The position numbers and the translations under genes were made by a program. From Prionace glauca (lineage: Eukaryota; Chordata; Chondrichthyes; Carcharhiniformes; Carcharhinidae), in the NCBI GenBank assembly GCA_037974335.1, contig CM075760.1, forward strand, positions 34,233,609 through 34,297,608: a DNA stretch of 64,000 nt, given 5' to 3'. Of this stretch, positions 34,166 to 43,193 are shown one piece after another. The number at the start of each line of letters is the position of its first letter. Position 1 is the stretch's first letter. Under the pieces are notes generated by a model. It did not search any database and had not been told where the DNA came from. It saw only the letters and a list, made by a program, of their open reading frames with translations.

Positions 34166-34290
34166 GGTTTTTGTGCGGGGTTTTACGTATGATCCATCGC
34201 TGTGCTTCACTGCACAGTAATAGACCGCCCCGTCCTCCACACTGAGGGCGTTTATATTCAAACCGACCGCGAAACGGAGAGTGAAGATTG
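34166..34290 (-). pseudogene. TCR V-segment 3' remnant with RSS
   Basis: The minus strand keeps only the FR3 end: LRFAVGLNINALSVEDGAVYYCAVK. An RSS follows, with heptamer CACAGCG (34204-34198), 23-bp spacer and nonamer ACAAAAACC (34174-34166). Everything 5' of FR3 is gone. It sits between a CR1 insertion and the V segment at 34.6 kb. It cannot make a V domain. Confidence 0.8.
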
Positions 34291-34543
34291 GGAATAATTC
34301 ACTCATGGAAGGAAATATTAGCAAAAGACTAAGGATGAGTTAACTAACCATAAATGCATTTTTAGCATTTTAGTTAGAAGCTAAAAACCAATTGCGGCTC
34401 AGCTGTTCATGTTCAGTGTTGTGTTTTGTTTTGATATTTTGTTTATGATCCGGTGACATTCACGATTGAGACTGAATTGCTCTTTCTGTTTATCAGTGTG
34501 AGAGCGCCCTCAGCGGACCACGAATTAGAACTCCCAGTCTGGG

Positions 34544-34582
34544 GTTTTTGCTCGGGGCTCGCTATATCTCTGCACCAGTGTG
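34544..34582 (-). other. 23-bp-spacer RSS
   Basis: Minus-strand heptamer CACACTG (34582-34576), 23-bp spacer, nonamer AGCAAAAAC (34552-34544). The heptamer departs from CACAGTG at position 5 and the nonamer is weaker than those of the other segments. Confidence 0.85.
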
Positions 34583-35125
34583 TGCTCCACGGCACAGAAA
34601 TACACGGCGGTGTCAGACAGAAGAATGTTGGCAATAGTTAAATGAACAGTGTTGTTTCCTTTGTGTAAAGCAGCCGAGAATCGATCTGGGAAATCCGGAA
34701 ACTTATCGGTTTTGCCCGAGCTATATATCTTCATCAAATATCTCGGAGCTACCCTAGGATATTGGATATACCAGAACAGGGGTCGAGATCCAGTAGTTGA
34801 GTATCTACATTCCAAGGTTATGTTTTGTCCTTCCTGAATTCTTAATTCAGATTGATCTTGAGACACTGAATATTCGGCATTTGTCCCTGTAACAAAACAC
34901 AGAAATTACTCAATATCTGGGAGCGAAGAGACCCCATGGAATAGACACTGCTCATTTAAACATTGCGTCAAAAAAGAAAATGCTGCAAATTTTCAGCAGA
35001 TCTGACAACATGTGTGAGAGGGAGAACAGAGACAACGTTTCGAGTCAGGATGACGCTTTGTTAGAACTTATTGACTCACCGGACAGCAAGACCATTATTA
35101 TCAGTAACCAAAATGAGGAGCACAT
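34583..35125 (-). CDS. TCR alpha/delta-like V segment (open)
   Basis: The leader exon (35125-35080) reads MCSSFWLLIIMVLLS and has a GTGAGT donor. The V exon (34886-34583) follows TTTTGTTACAG. FR1 has EYSVSQDQSELRIQEGQ and the first cysteine in ITLECRYS. FR2 is LFWYIQYPRVAPRYL, with Ile in place of Arg in WYRQ. FR3 has FSAALHKGNNTVHLTIAN, with an N-glycosylation sequon NNT, and ends LLSDTAVYFCAVE. It is open throughout. The leader intron (193 bp) contains a fragment of the foldback repeat (34973-35060). The 3' flank is homologous to that of the remnant at 6.5 kb. The RSS departs from consensus at several positions, so usage may be lower. Confidence 0.9.
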
Positions 35126-35898
35126 GGTATCTGGTTCAGGATTCGGCTCAAATTAGACAATATTTGAAATATGTTGACACTTCTGATATTCAAGTGGACA
35201 TGCATGTTAGCGGAAACGTCACTTACTCCGAAATTAAGGGGCGTTTCACAGCGACAGGATTGGTTCTCTCTCTGAACCGATGAGCGTCGGAGCACCAATC
35301 ACTGTAAGCTCTGGACCAATAAGTTCTGAGTTTCTCTTTCTCCCTGAATTTCTCGGGTTTTCCGGTTGTCTCTTCGTTTGGGGTCTGTCTTTCTCGCCCT
35401 GTCATTCCGCCTCTGTGCGTCTATCTTCCTTTACCTGATCACTGATCGTCTCTGTCTTCACACTTGCACAACGTTCTTCTCTTTCTCCCATTTTCCATAA
35501 AGTTCAAGGGGTCAGACATCTGATTTCTCCCACTCTTCCGTTTAAACGAGTCCACCAAATGATTCATTATATTGGAGCAGCATTAGTAGTTAAAGTTAAT
35601 AACCAGAACTTGAGGAGAAATATTATGATGGAAAGCTTTAAATTCAAATAAGTAAATAATATAAGGAATGATTGTGACTCCAGATTCATATTTACATCTT
35701 GTGTTGTTATTTTAGATAGGCATTTAATCAGAATCTTGATGGTTTCATACTATTTAAAACGAGCTTTTATAACCACTATTAATTCAATAACACAAATCGC
35801 CAGCAACTAAAATAAAGTTAAGGTTTTCACTCGTGTATGGTTTCAACTGCACTAAATTACATTGCAACAGTAAAAGTATTAACAAGAATAATCTAACA

Positions 35899-36195
35899 TA
35901 GTAGCACAGTGGTTAGCACTGCTGCCTCATAGCGCTGGGGACTCGATTTTGATTCCTGGCTTGGGTCAGTGTCTGTGTGGTTTCTGCACATTCTCCGCTT
36001 GTCTGCGTGTGTTTCTTCCGGATGCTCCGGTTTCCTCCCACAGTCCAAAACACGTGCAGGTTAGATGCATTGGTCATGCTAAATTTTCCCTTCCTGTCCC
36101 CGAACAGGCACCCGAGTGAGGCGACTGGGGGATTTTCACAGTACCTTAATTCAGTGTTGATGTAAGCCGACTTGTGAAACTAATACATCAAATTA
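35899..36195 (+). repeat. V-SINE, near full length
   Basis: Complete order: tRNA-like head (TAGCACAGTGGTTAGCACTG, B-box-like GATTTTGATTCC), V-domain (CCGGATGCTCCGGTTTCCTC, CCACAGTCCAAAACACGTG), and tail GAACAGGCACCCGAGTGAGG ending at AAACTAATACATC. Confidence 0.9.
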
Positions 36196-36277
36196 AAGTT
36201 AAAACTAATGCAGTAAAGTCCTTTTGTAATCTGATAATTTGGTGTTGTTTCAGCAAATAACACTTTAGCCCAGATCG

Positions 36278-36291
36278 CCGCCAGATGGCGC
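36278..36291 (+). promoter_or_regulatory. CTCF-like core motif
   Basis: CCGCCAGATGGCGC fits CCRSYAGRKGGCRS at all 14 positions. It lies within a short repeat-like stretch between V segments of opposite orientation (34.6 kb minus, 37.5 kb plus), a position where an insulator or loop anchor would make sense. Motif match only. Confidence 0.5.
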
Positions 36292-37494
36292 TGCCTCGCT
36301 GCCTTTGACGGAGAGGGAAACCTCGAAAGCTCGTGAGTTTACTATCAAATAAATCGGTTGGACTAAAACCTGGTGTTGTCAGACTTTTTACTTTGTTTGT
36401 TTGCTGCAGAGGGTACGGGAAGGATCACATTCTGATGTGCCACTGGTTTGGTTCTCAGGGTATCAAGAGGCTCTCGAAATCTTGTTAGTATCACGTTCTC
36501 AATTATGTTATTTTTCTTTCCCTTTCTGGAATTTCTGATTGGAAATAGGCTATTGATTTTCAAATTGTACTCAATTGTTTAGCTCTGTTTCTGTTGCCGC
36601 CTGTACTTTTGCCTCTCTTTGTCCCTGTGGCACAGTGATTGACATTGCTGCCTCACAGCGCCAGGGACCCGGGTCCGATTTCAGTCTCGAGTGACTGTCT
36701 GTGAGGAGACTGCCCGTGTCTGCGTGGGTTTCCTCCAGGTGCTCCGGTTTCCTCTCACAGTCCGAAGATATGCGGGTTAGGTTGGTTGGCAATGATAAGT
36801 TGATCCTAGTGTCAGGGTATTTACCTAGCAGAGTAAATATGTGACGCTACTGGGTTAGAGTCTGGGTGGGATTGAATCATAGAATACAATCCCTACAATG
36901 CAGAAGGAGGACATTTGGCCTATGAAGCCTGCACCGACATCAATCCCACCCAGGTCCTGTGCTAGCCCCGTAACCCCACATATTTAGCTCCTAATCCTCC
37001 TGACATTAAGGGGCAATTTAGCGTGGCCAATCAACCTAATCCGAACATCTTTGGCGTGCTCGGTTCAGGATTGAGTAGGTTCAGACTCAATGGGCCGAAT
37101 GGCCTCCTTCTGTGCTGTAAAGGTTCTATAATTCTGTAGGGATTCTAAGCATTTCGGCCATGATTGAATGGTGCAATGGACAGGATGGGCCGAATGGCCT
37201 AACTCTGCTCCTATATCTTATGGTCTTGCCAGCAAAGCTGATTCTCCCCTCACACCACACACTGTACCCACTCAGTGACTATCTCCACTTTCAGACATTT
37301 AATACAGTTGGTTAAAGAGCTTCAGCTGATCACTGAAACTCATTGAAATCTTATCTCAATCTATGACGGATAGATTTCAGATTGTTTGATTGGACGGGAA
37401 GTTTGAGATCAGAAAGTGACTGTAAAATCAGATTCTGTTCCGGCAGAGCTTGGAGATTTAAAGGTTAGTCACAACCCCGGGCTCTGCAGCCGCC

Positions 37495-38064
37495 ATGGAG
37501 TTCCTCACTGTCTGCATTGTGTTCGGGCTGTTTCTTATCAGTAAGGATGACTCCAATCTGGTTAAATGTTATCGCGATCTGAAACATTAACTCTGCTTCT
37601 CTGCAGTGATGTTTCCTGTCGATGCTGAGTAATTCCGCCTTTACTTATTTTTATTTCATCATTCCAGTTCTGTCGCTTGGAGTGTAAAGTGTTAATATCA
37701 TTTCAGCAGCACATCCAATACATCATTCTTTTTTTCTTCTTCTTGAACATGTTCCAGATCCGAGTGATGGAGATTCTGTTTCTCAGCCTTAGTCTTTAAA
37801 GAGGAGAGAAGGTGAAACGGTGACTATCGGATGTACCTACAACACTACAGCAAGCGGCTACATCTTATATTGGTACAGACAGCAGCCACAGAAAGATTTG
37901 CAGTTCATTATATTGAAAATGTCCTGGAATACAGGAGAAGACAGAGGGGAAGGTTTTGGAACCCGTTTCTCTGCTGAACTCCAGACCTCGGCTACATTAA
38001 CTATTTTAACCATCTCGAGCCTGCAGCTGATTGACTCTGGCCGCTATTACTGCGCTTTCAGTCT
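37495..38064 (+). pseudogene. TCR V-segment pseudogene (one FR1 stop)
   Basis: The leader exon (37495-37540) reads MEFLTVCIVFGLFLI and has a GTAAGG donor. The V exon (37758-38064) follows TGTTCCAG. Framework landmarks are intact: first cysteine in VTIGCTYN, FR2 ILYWYRQQPQKDLQF, FR3 LIDSGRYYCAF. The only clear defect is TAG at 37790-37792 in FR1, where the paralogue at 57.5 kb has CAG (Gln). The RSS is perfect, so the segment can probably still recombine and yield an unproductive chain. A downstream Met is not available to bypass the stop with a leader. Confidence 0.88.
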
Positions 38065-38103
38065 CACAGTGATAGAAATCAGTCTCAGCCCCGTACAAAA
38101 ACT
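38065..38103 (+). other. 23-bp-spacer RSS
   Basis: Heptamer CACAGTG (38065-38071), 23-bp spacer, nonamer ACAAAAACT (38095-38103). It is intact although the V exon carries a stop. Confidence 0.93.
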
Positions 38104-38283
38104 GCTTCACACCTATCATTGGGTGCTCCAGTCTGTTGAGGTTTGTGTGGAGAATCGCAGAAAGTAAAAGTCAGATTGAGCAGCGGCGCTGTCAGCCGCT
38201 CAGACACAACCCAGAGGAAACCACATTAACCTCGGATCAAACTGTCACCCAATTCAATCCAGGATCGGCTGAGACAACACACA

Positions 38284-39819
38284 GCAGAATCCCATCAGAC
38301 TGAAAGGTTAATGAGCGAAAGAGAGAGAGAGAGAGCAGCTACCAGTTAAAGGGTTTATGTTTCGTTTCCAATTGTTATTTTCTTCAATTCAGGCTTGTCT
38401 GGGAAGATCAGTTTCACCAAATAAAGGTTCCTCAGATTTAAAAATGTTTCAAAGCTGCCTGACAGCAGCTCATGGATTCCGGAGCTGCGAGATTTAACCC
38501 GGGAATGGGACGATAGAAAAGGGGGCGGGACGGTAGGGGATATCTCCGGCTGACAAAGAGAGTGATGAAGATGTGGTTGAGGGAGGGAACACAAGATAGA
38601 ACAGGTGGGGAGAAATGTATGTCGAAAAACAGTTCAATCTGAGAACCGAGAAATAAGCAACGATCAAAATAATGCAGCAGGTCAAAGAATGTGACTGTAA
38701 GGTAGGGTCTGAGCAAGATACAAGTGTAAACTGGTGATAACTTGAAAGGTGTGTTTTCCTATCCTTGTGCATACTTCCTGTTAAAAACCTGAGCAACGTT
38801 CCTATGCAGGTGAGTGTGGCCCAGTCTTTGCATCCGCTCAACGGCTCCCTATATTCAATGCTGCAACATCTGAGACGTTTAGCCATGGAACTGTTTTAGG
38901 AATCCTTCAGTGGATCAGCCCTGTCAATGTCTGGTTCCTCTGCTTAATATCTACGAAATTTCAAAGACTAGGTGGCTGAATGAGACCTCTGGCAAGCATC
39001 GGCTCAGTGCTCGCTAACTCTCCATGTCTAAACGTTTGATCAACTGTGCTATGCAGGCAAGTATATCCTTACCCCCTAAGCTGTACACTTCCTATATCAC
39101 CCAATGCGCCTATACACTTTGAGAGAGCTATAAAAGTCATTGACATAGGCAAGGGTGAGATTCAGCGGAATGATACGGAGACAATCCAACTGAGAGACAA
39201 AGATGAATGCGGCCTGAGAGCAGTGAATGATGCAAAGACAGAGCAAGGAAGGGCATTGCTACAGATGAGTATTTATAAATACAGACATACATTAGAGGAG
39301 GCTGTGGTGCAGTGGTATTTTAAATGGGCGAATCCATACTTTGAAACAGTGATTCCTAGTTATAGATTAACCCAGAAGAGGAACTATCCTCTTTACACCC
39401 GCCTTGTCAAGACCCCTTTGTATTTTATACATATCAATCAACTAGCCTACTCTTACTCTGAATTCCAGTGGCTATAACTTTGTCTCTCTAACCTTTCCTC
39501 ATGAAATAATTCGTCCTTAAAAACAAAGCTTGAATGCCAGAAATTTACATGGATACACAGAATGGAAGACTAAAACTTAATGAAACTCAAGGTTACACAC
39601 ACGCAAATTGAGAACTGCTCACTGTTACCAAGGAACCCGATATATAGGGAATCTGAGGATTCTGAAGAGAATGAGGCGACAAAAATAGGAAATAACATCA
39701 AATAAAGAGGTAACAATGAACAGAGAAGGCAACAGGGGAAAGAGAAAGCAGTTGATGGCAAAACAAGAAAAGTTATGAAATAGTAAAATTTAGATAGCTG
39801 AATGACAAGAAATGATGAT
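38284..39819. other. No recognised gene; donor of templated insertions
   Basis: A short GA run (38319-38336) and no supported gene. Two pieces, 39090-39105 and 39545-39654, reappear exactly in the tandem block at 40992-41117. Confidence 0.5.
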
Positions 39820-40919
39820 CATCCTCAGATTTTGCTTTTATTCTGTCTAAAATGCGGGGATCCAAACTGCACACACTATTCCAAATGTGGCCTCCACAAA
39901 ACCCTGAATTACTCTAACAAGACTGCAAACATTTCAAGACTTAACTCAGTGCTCAAGGCTGGAAGGAGAGTGTGACAGTGGACAATTCGCACTGTGCACA
40001 TTCCCGACATCAGTAACTGGATCAGGAAGATGGGATATCTCTGTCTCTTTATACTGTCATCTTTAAACTCCATCTCCTCTCAATGCCGTGTGTCATATAT
40101 TCGTTTTCCCTGCTTTCCAGGCAAAGCTCGGGTTCACCAACTGTCTGTCTATATCAAGTAGCTAATTGACCCTGGGAGCTGGACAGCCAGAGGGAGCTGA
40201 ATGAGAGGAAGCGACAGAAACAGAAAGAGAAGTGACATGACAGTGTTTCGTAATGTCAGTTGCTCTCCGTGATGAATACCTGCAGTGTCTTACCCTGTAA
40301 GTTTCACAGAGGCCGCAGTGATGAGTTTGTTGGGGGTTGGAAACGGCAAGTGTCACATAAGCAGCTCACTGTCTATTTCATGTTCCAGCTAAGAGGATTC
40401 GCTGCTTTCATTGGCTGAAGCAATCACTTGTGTGTGATATAAACATGAAAATTTGAAGGATAAACTTGCATTTGGTGAATAAAAAACCCGAAATAAAATA
40501 AAACGCAGGTGATTCGTGGATAAATTAATATTGTAAACAGGTTGGATCACATTCACTGGTGGTCCATTGGTTAGGATTCGGCGCTCTTACCACGACGGTC
40601 CAGGTTCGATTCCCGGTCAGGGAATGTAGATTTATTGCTGTACAACAATCCTGCGTTACTTTCAGTTCTGTCAGAATCAGTACCAGAGAGATTTCCTCTT
40701 TAGCATCTGACTTGGAAATGTCACATGTGAAGAACAAAAACGCAGAGAGCAATCGGCTGCAAAGCGCTGATGGTACAAAATGCTGATGCGGGTTAAAATC
40801 TGGCTGTTAATGGGGTAAATTTTATTGTTTCTTCTGACACAAATATCTCTCTGATCTGGGTCCAAATTTCGGGCTCAATTACAAGAAAAAGTTCAATTGA
40901 ATGCAGCAGTAAACTCTGT
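39820..40919 (+). repeat. tRNA-Glu block, tandem copy 1
   Basis: Contains a CR1 scrap (39850-39935, minus), a unique stretch, the tRNA-Glu-like sequence and the foldback arm. From about 39996 onward it is repeated head to tail at 40920-41980. The whole block also matches 16290-17490 in inverted orientation. Confidence 0.85.
40553..40624 (+). tRNA. tRNA-Glu-like with CTT anticodon, copy 1
   Basis: The body is that of tRNA-Glu (TGGTGGTCCATTGGTTAGGA D-arm, GGTTCGATTCCCGG T-arm), but the anticodon loop CTCTTAC places CTT, a Lys anticodon, where Glu has CTC or TTC. The anticodon stem keeps only two of five pairs, and the acceptor TCACTGG has one mismatch with TCAGGGA. The internal A and B boxes are recognisable. 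Most likely it is a decayed tRNA gene. Confidence 0.7.
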
Positions 40920-41980
40920 GTACATTCCCGACATCAGTAACTGGATCAGGAAGATGGGATATCTGTGTCTCTTTGTACTGTCTTTTTAAAGCTCCTATAT
41001 CACCCAATTACATGGATACACAGAATGGAAGACTAAAACTTAATGAAACTCAAGGTTACACACACGCAAATTGAGAACTGCTCACTGTTACCAAGGAACC
41101 CGATATATAGGGAATCTATATATCTCCTCTCAATGCCGTGTGTCATATATTCGCTTTCCCTGCTTTCCAGGCAAAGCTCGGGTTCACCAACTGTCTGTGT
41201 CTATATCAAGTAGCTAACTGACCCTGGGAGCTGGACAGCCAGAGGGAGCTGAATGAGAGGAAGCGACAGAAACAGAAAGAGAATTGACATAACAGTGTTT
41301 CGTAATGACTTGTGTCAGTTGCTCTCCGTGATGAATGCGTGCAGTGTCTTACCCTGTAAGTTTCACAGAGGCCGCAGTGATGAGTTTGTTGGGGGTTGGA
41401 AACTGCAAGTGTCACATAAGCAGCTCACTGTCTATTTCATGTTCCAGCTAAGAGGATTCGCTGCTTTCATTGGCTGAAGCAATCACTTGTGTGTGATATA
41501 AACATGACAATTTGAAGGATAAACTTGCATTTGGTGAGTAAAAAACACGAAATAAAATAAAAAGCAGGTGATTCGTGGATAAATTAATATTGTAAACAGG
41601 TTGGCTCACATTCCCTGGTGGTCCAGTGGTTAGGATTCGGCGCTCTTACCACCCCAGTCCGGGTTCGATTCCTGGTCAGGGAATGTAGATTTATTGCTGT
41701 ACAACAATCCTGCGTTACTTCTAGTTCTGTCGGAATCAGTACCAGAGCGATTTCTTCTTTAGCATCTGACTTGGAAATGTCACATGTAAAGAACAAAAAA
41801 GAAGAGAGCAATCGGCTGCAAAGCGCTGATGGTACAAAACGCTGATGCGGGTTAAAATCTGGCTGTTAATGGGGTAAATTTTATTGTTTCTACTGGCACA
41901 AATATCTCTCTGATATGGGTCCAAATCTCGGGATCAATTACAAGTAAAAGTTCAATTGAATGCAGCAGTAAACTCTTTCA
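40920..41980 (+). repeat. tRNA-Glu block, tandem copy 2 with insertions
   Basis: A head-to-tail repeat of 39996-40919; the tRNA-to-tRNA period is 1059 bp. It is longer than copy 1 by about 135 bp because of inserted pieces at 40992-41117 that match 39090-39105 and 39545-39654. It continues into copy-specific sequence after AGTAAACTCT. Confidence 0.85.
41612..41683 (+). tRNA. tRNA-Glu-like with CTT anticodon, copy 2
   Basis: The acceptor TCCCTGG pairs with TCAGGGA (one G-U), the D-arm is normal for Glu, and the T-arm CCGGGTTCGATTCCTGG is paired. The anticodon loop is CTCTTAC, giving CTT. The anticodon stem CGGCG against CACCC has three of five pairs. It is better preserved than copy 1 and carries the same anticodon change, so the change predates the tandem duplication. 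Confidence 0.75.
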
Positions 41981-42133
41981 ACGCCAATGAAGTGGAGGTT
42001 GTTTTCACTCAGAAACAGTAAGTGTGAGATTAACAGCGCAGGTTGGAGAAAGACTCAGTTTGAGCGATGACGCTGCCGGAGGAATGGAGAGCTGGAGTTC
42101 ACCCAGAAAAGCAGCAAAGTTCAAAAACAATGG

Positions 42134-42149
42134 CGCCCAATGTGGGACT
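42134..42149 (-). pseudogene. tRNA-Lys 3'-end relic
   Basis: Sixteen bases match the 3' end of the tRNA-Lys at 3671-3743 with two differences, and the flank AATGG is shared. It suggests an ancestral Glu-to-Lys tRNA pair. Confidence 0.4.
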
Positions 42150-43193
42150 GACAAGGGAACAGTCTGTATATGTGAATGCAGTAAGAGATTTAAACAAGTA
42201 ATTTTGATTTACTTGTAATTCAGAGATTTAAACAAACAATTCTGATTTAAACAAGAATTTTCTGATTTTAAAATTAATGTTAGCTGTATTTTTAAAAGGA
42301 ATTGTAATCTTTAGCCAAAGTTACACTGATTTTAAGGTTAACTTGGATGATAAAGTATGATCTTTAACTGACAACGGTTCTCTGTAACACAATCCCCTAT
42401 AAACACAGGAGATGGCTGTGGTATCCGCTCTGAACTTCAAGTGGATGTCACCTCAGAATTCACCCCCGCCCCCCCGCAGACCATTGTCACGTAAGAGTTT
42501 CCAAACTCCACTCCCCAAAAAAGCATGCTTTACAATCTCCTTTCACAATAATGCTTTCCATGAGTGGCTTGCATTTTGAAAACCATACCAGATTTTCGAA
42601 ATGACTCGCTTAAACAAAGCTTCCACTCTGAGCTCGTGGGTTGTGGATGTGATCTCTTTCTTGAAGGTCATTCTACACAGTCCCTTACACCAATTTTCTG
42701 TGTTGGGTCTTAGCCTGTATCGAGCTCCCGTGATCATACATATTGATTCTTTTTTCATTTAGCAGAAAATATAGACTGGAGAAAAGTCAATTTCAAAGAT
42801 ATTTTTCCAGAAAAGCCTGGGCTTATGTGACATGCATTTGAACACAGCTGCCAAGAGTGTTGGCTGTCGACACATTTTTATCAAATTTGAGCAAACATGC
42901 ACTTGTATTATTCATGGGACAGTAAACTTTGTGGATGAATTAACTCCCTGAAAGCCCCTCTTCCATCTTCTAGCTTCATACTGAAGTCTTGGCTCTTCTG
43001 CGTGAAATGCAATATTTTGTTCCAGTTTTTGGTCTGGTCTTTAATTTGCGTGACACACTCCGTCATCCTGTTTAGGAGTAAAGTTATCCTGGCAATAGGA
43101 GGGGAGGATGCAAAGGGATTTTCCCCCATTCCCCTCCTTGTAATGTGGAATGAAATTAGAAATTTCTGGAAGATGTGGGTGACACCATTCTTC
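42150..43193. other. 3' flank of the minus-strand receptor gene
   Basis: No separate gene is supported. Since the receptor gene ends at 43194 on the minus strand, this AT-rich stretch should hold its 3' UTR. No single polyadenylation signal can be singled out. Confidence 0.4.

Larger units (their letters stand above)
36631..38283. repeat. V-bearing duplicated block, copy 1
   Basis: This aligns over its whole length with 56590-58239: a plus-strand V-SINE (36631-36875), a minus-strand SINE tail (36880-37050), a CR1 tail (37148-37230), the V segment and about 220 bp of 3' flank. The right edge is sharp: both copies share GAGACAACACACAGCAG and then diverge. Confidence 0.9.

Noticed and set aside
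38494-38886. 130-codon minus-strand frame, and overlapping frames
   Set aside because: Low-complexity Ser/Leu-rich translation in unique intergenic sequence; no supporting evidence.
40525-41845. Repeated 62-75-codon frames in the tRNA-Glu blocks
   Set aside because: They run through tRNA sequence and repeat arms, so they recur only because the blocks are duplicated.
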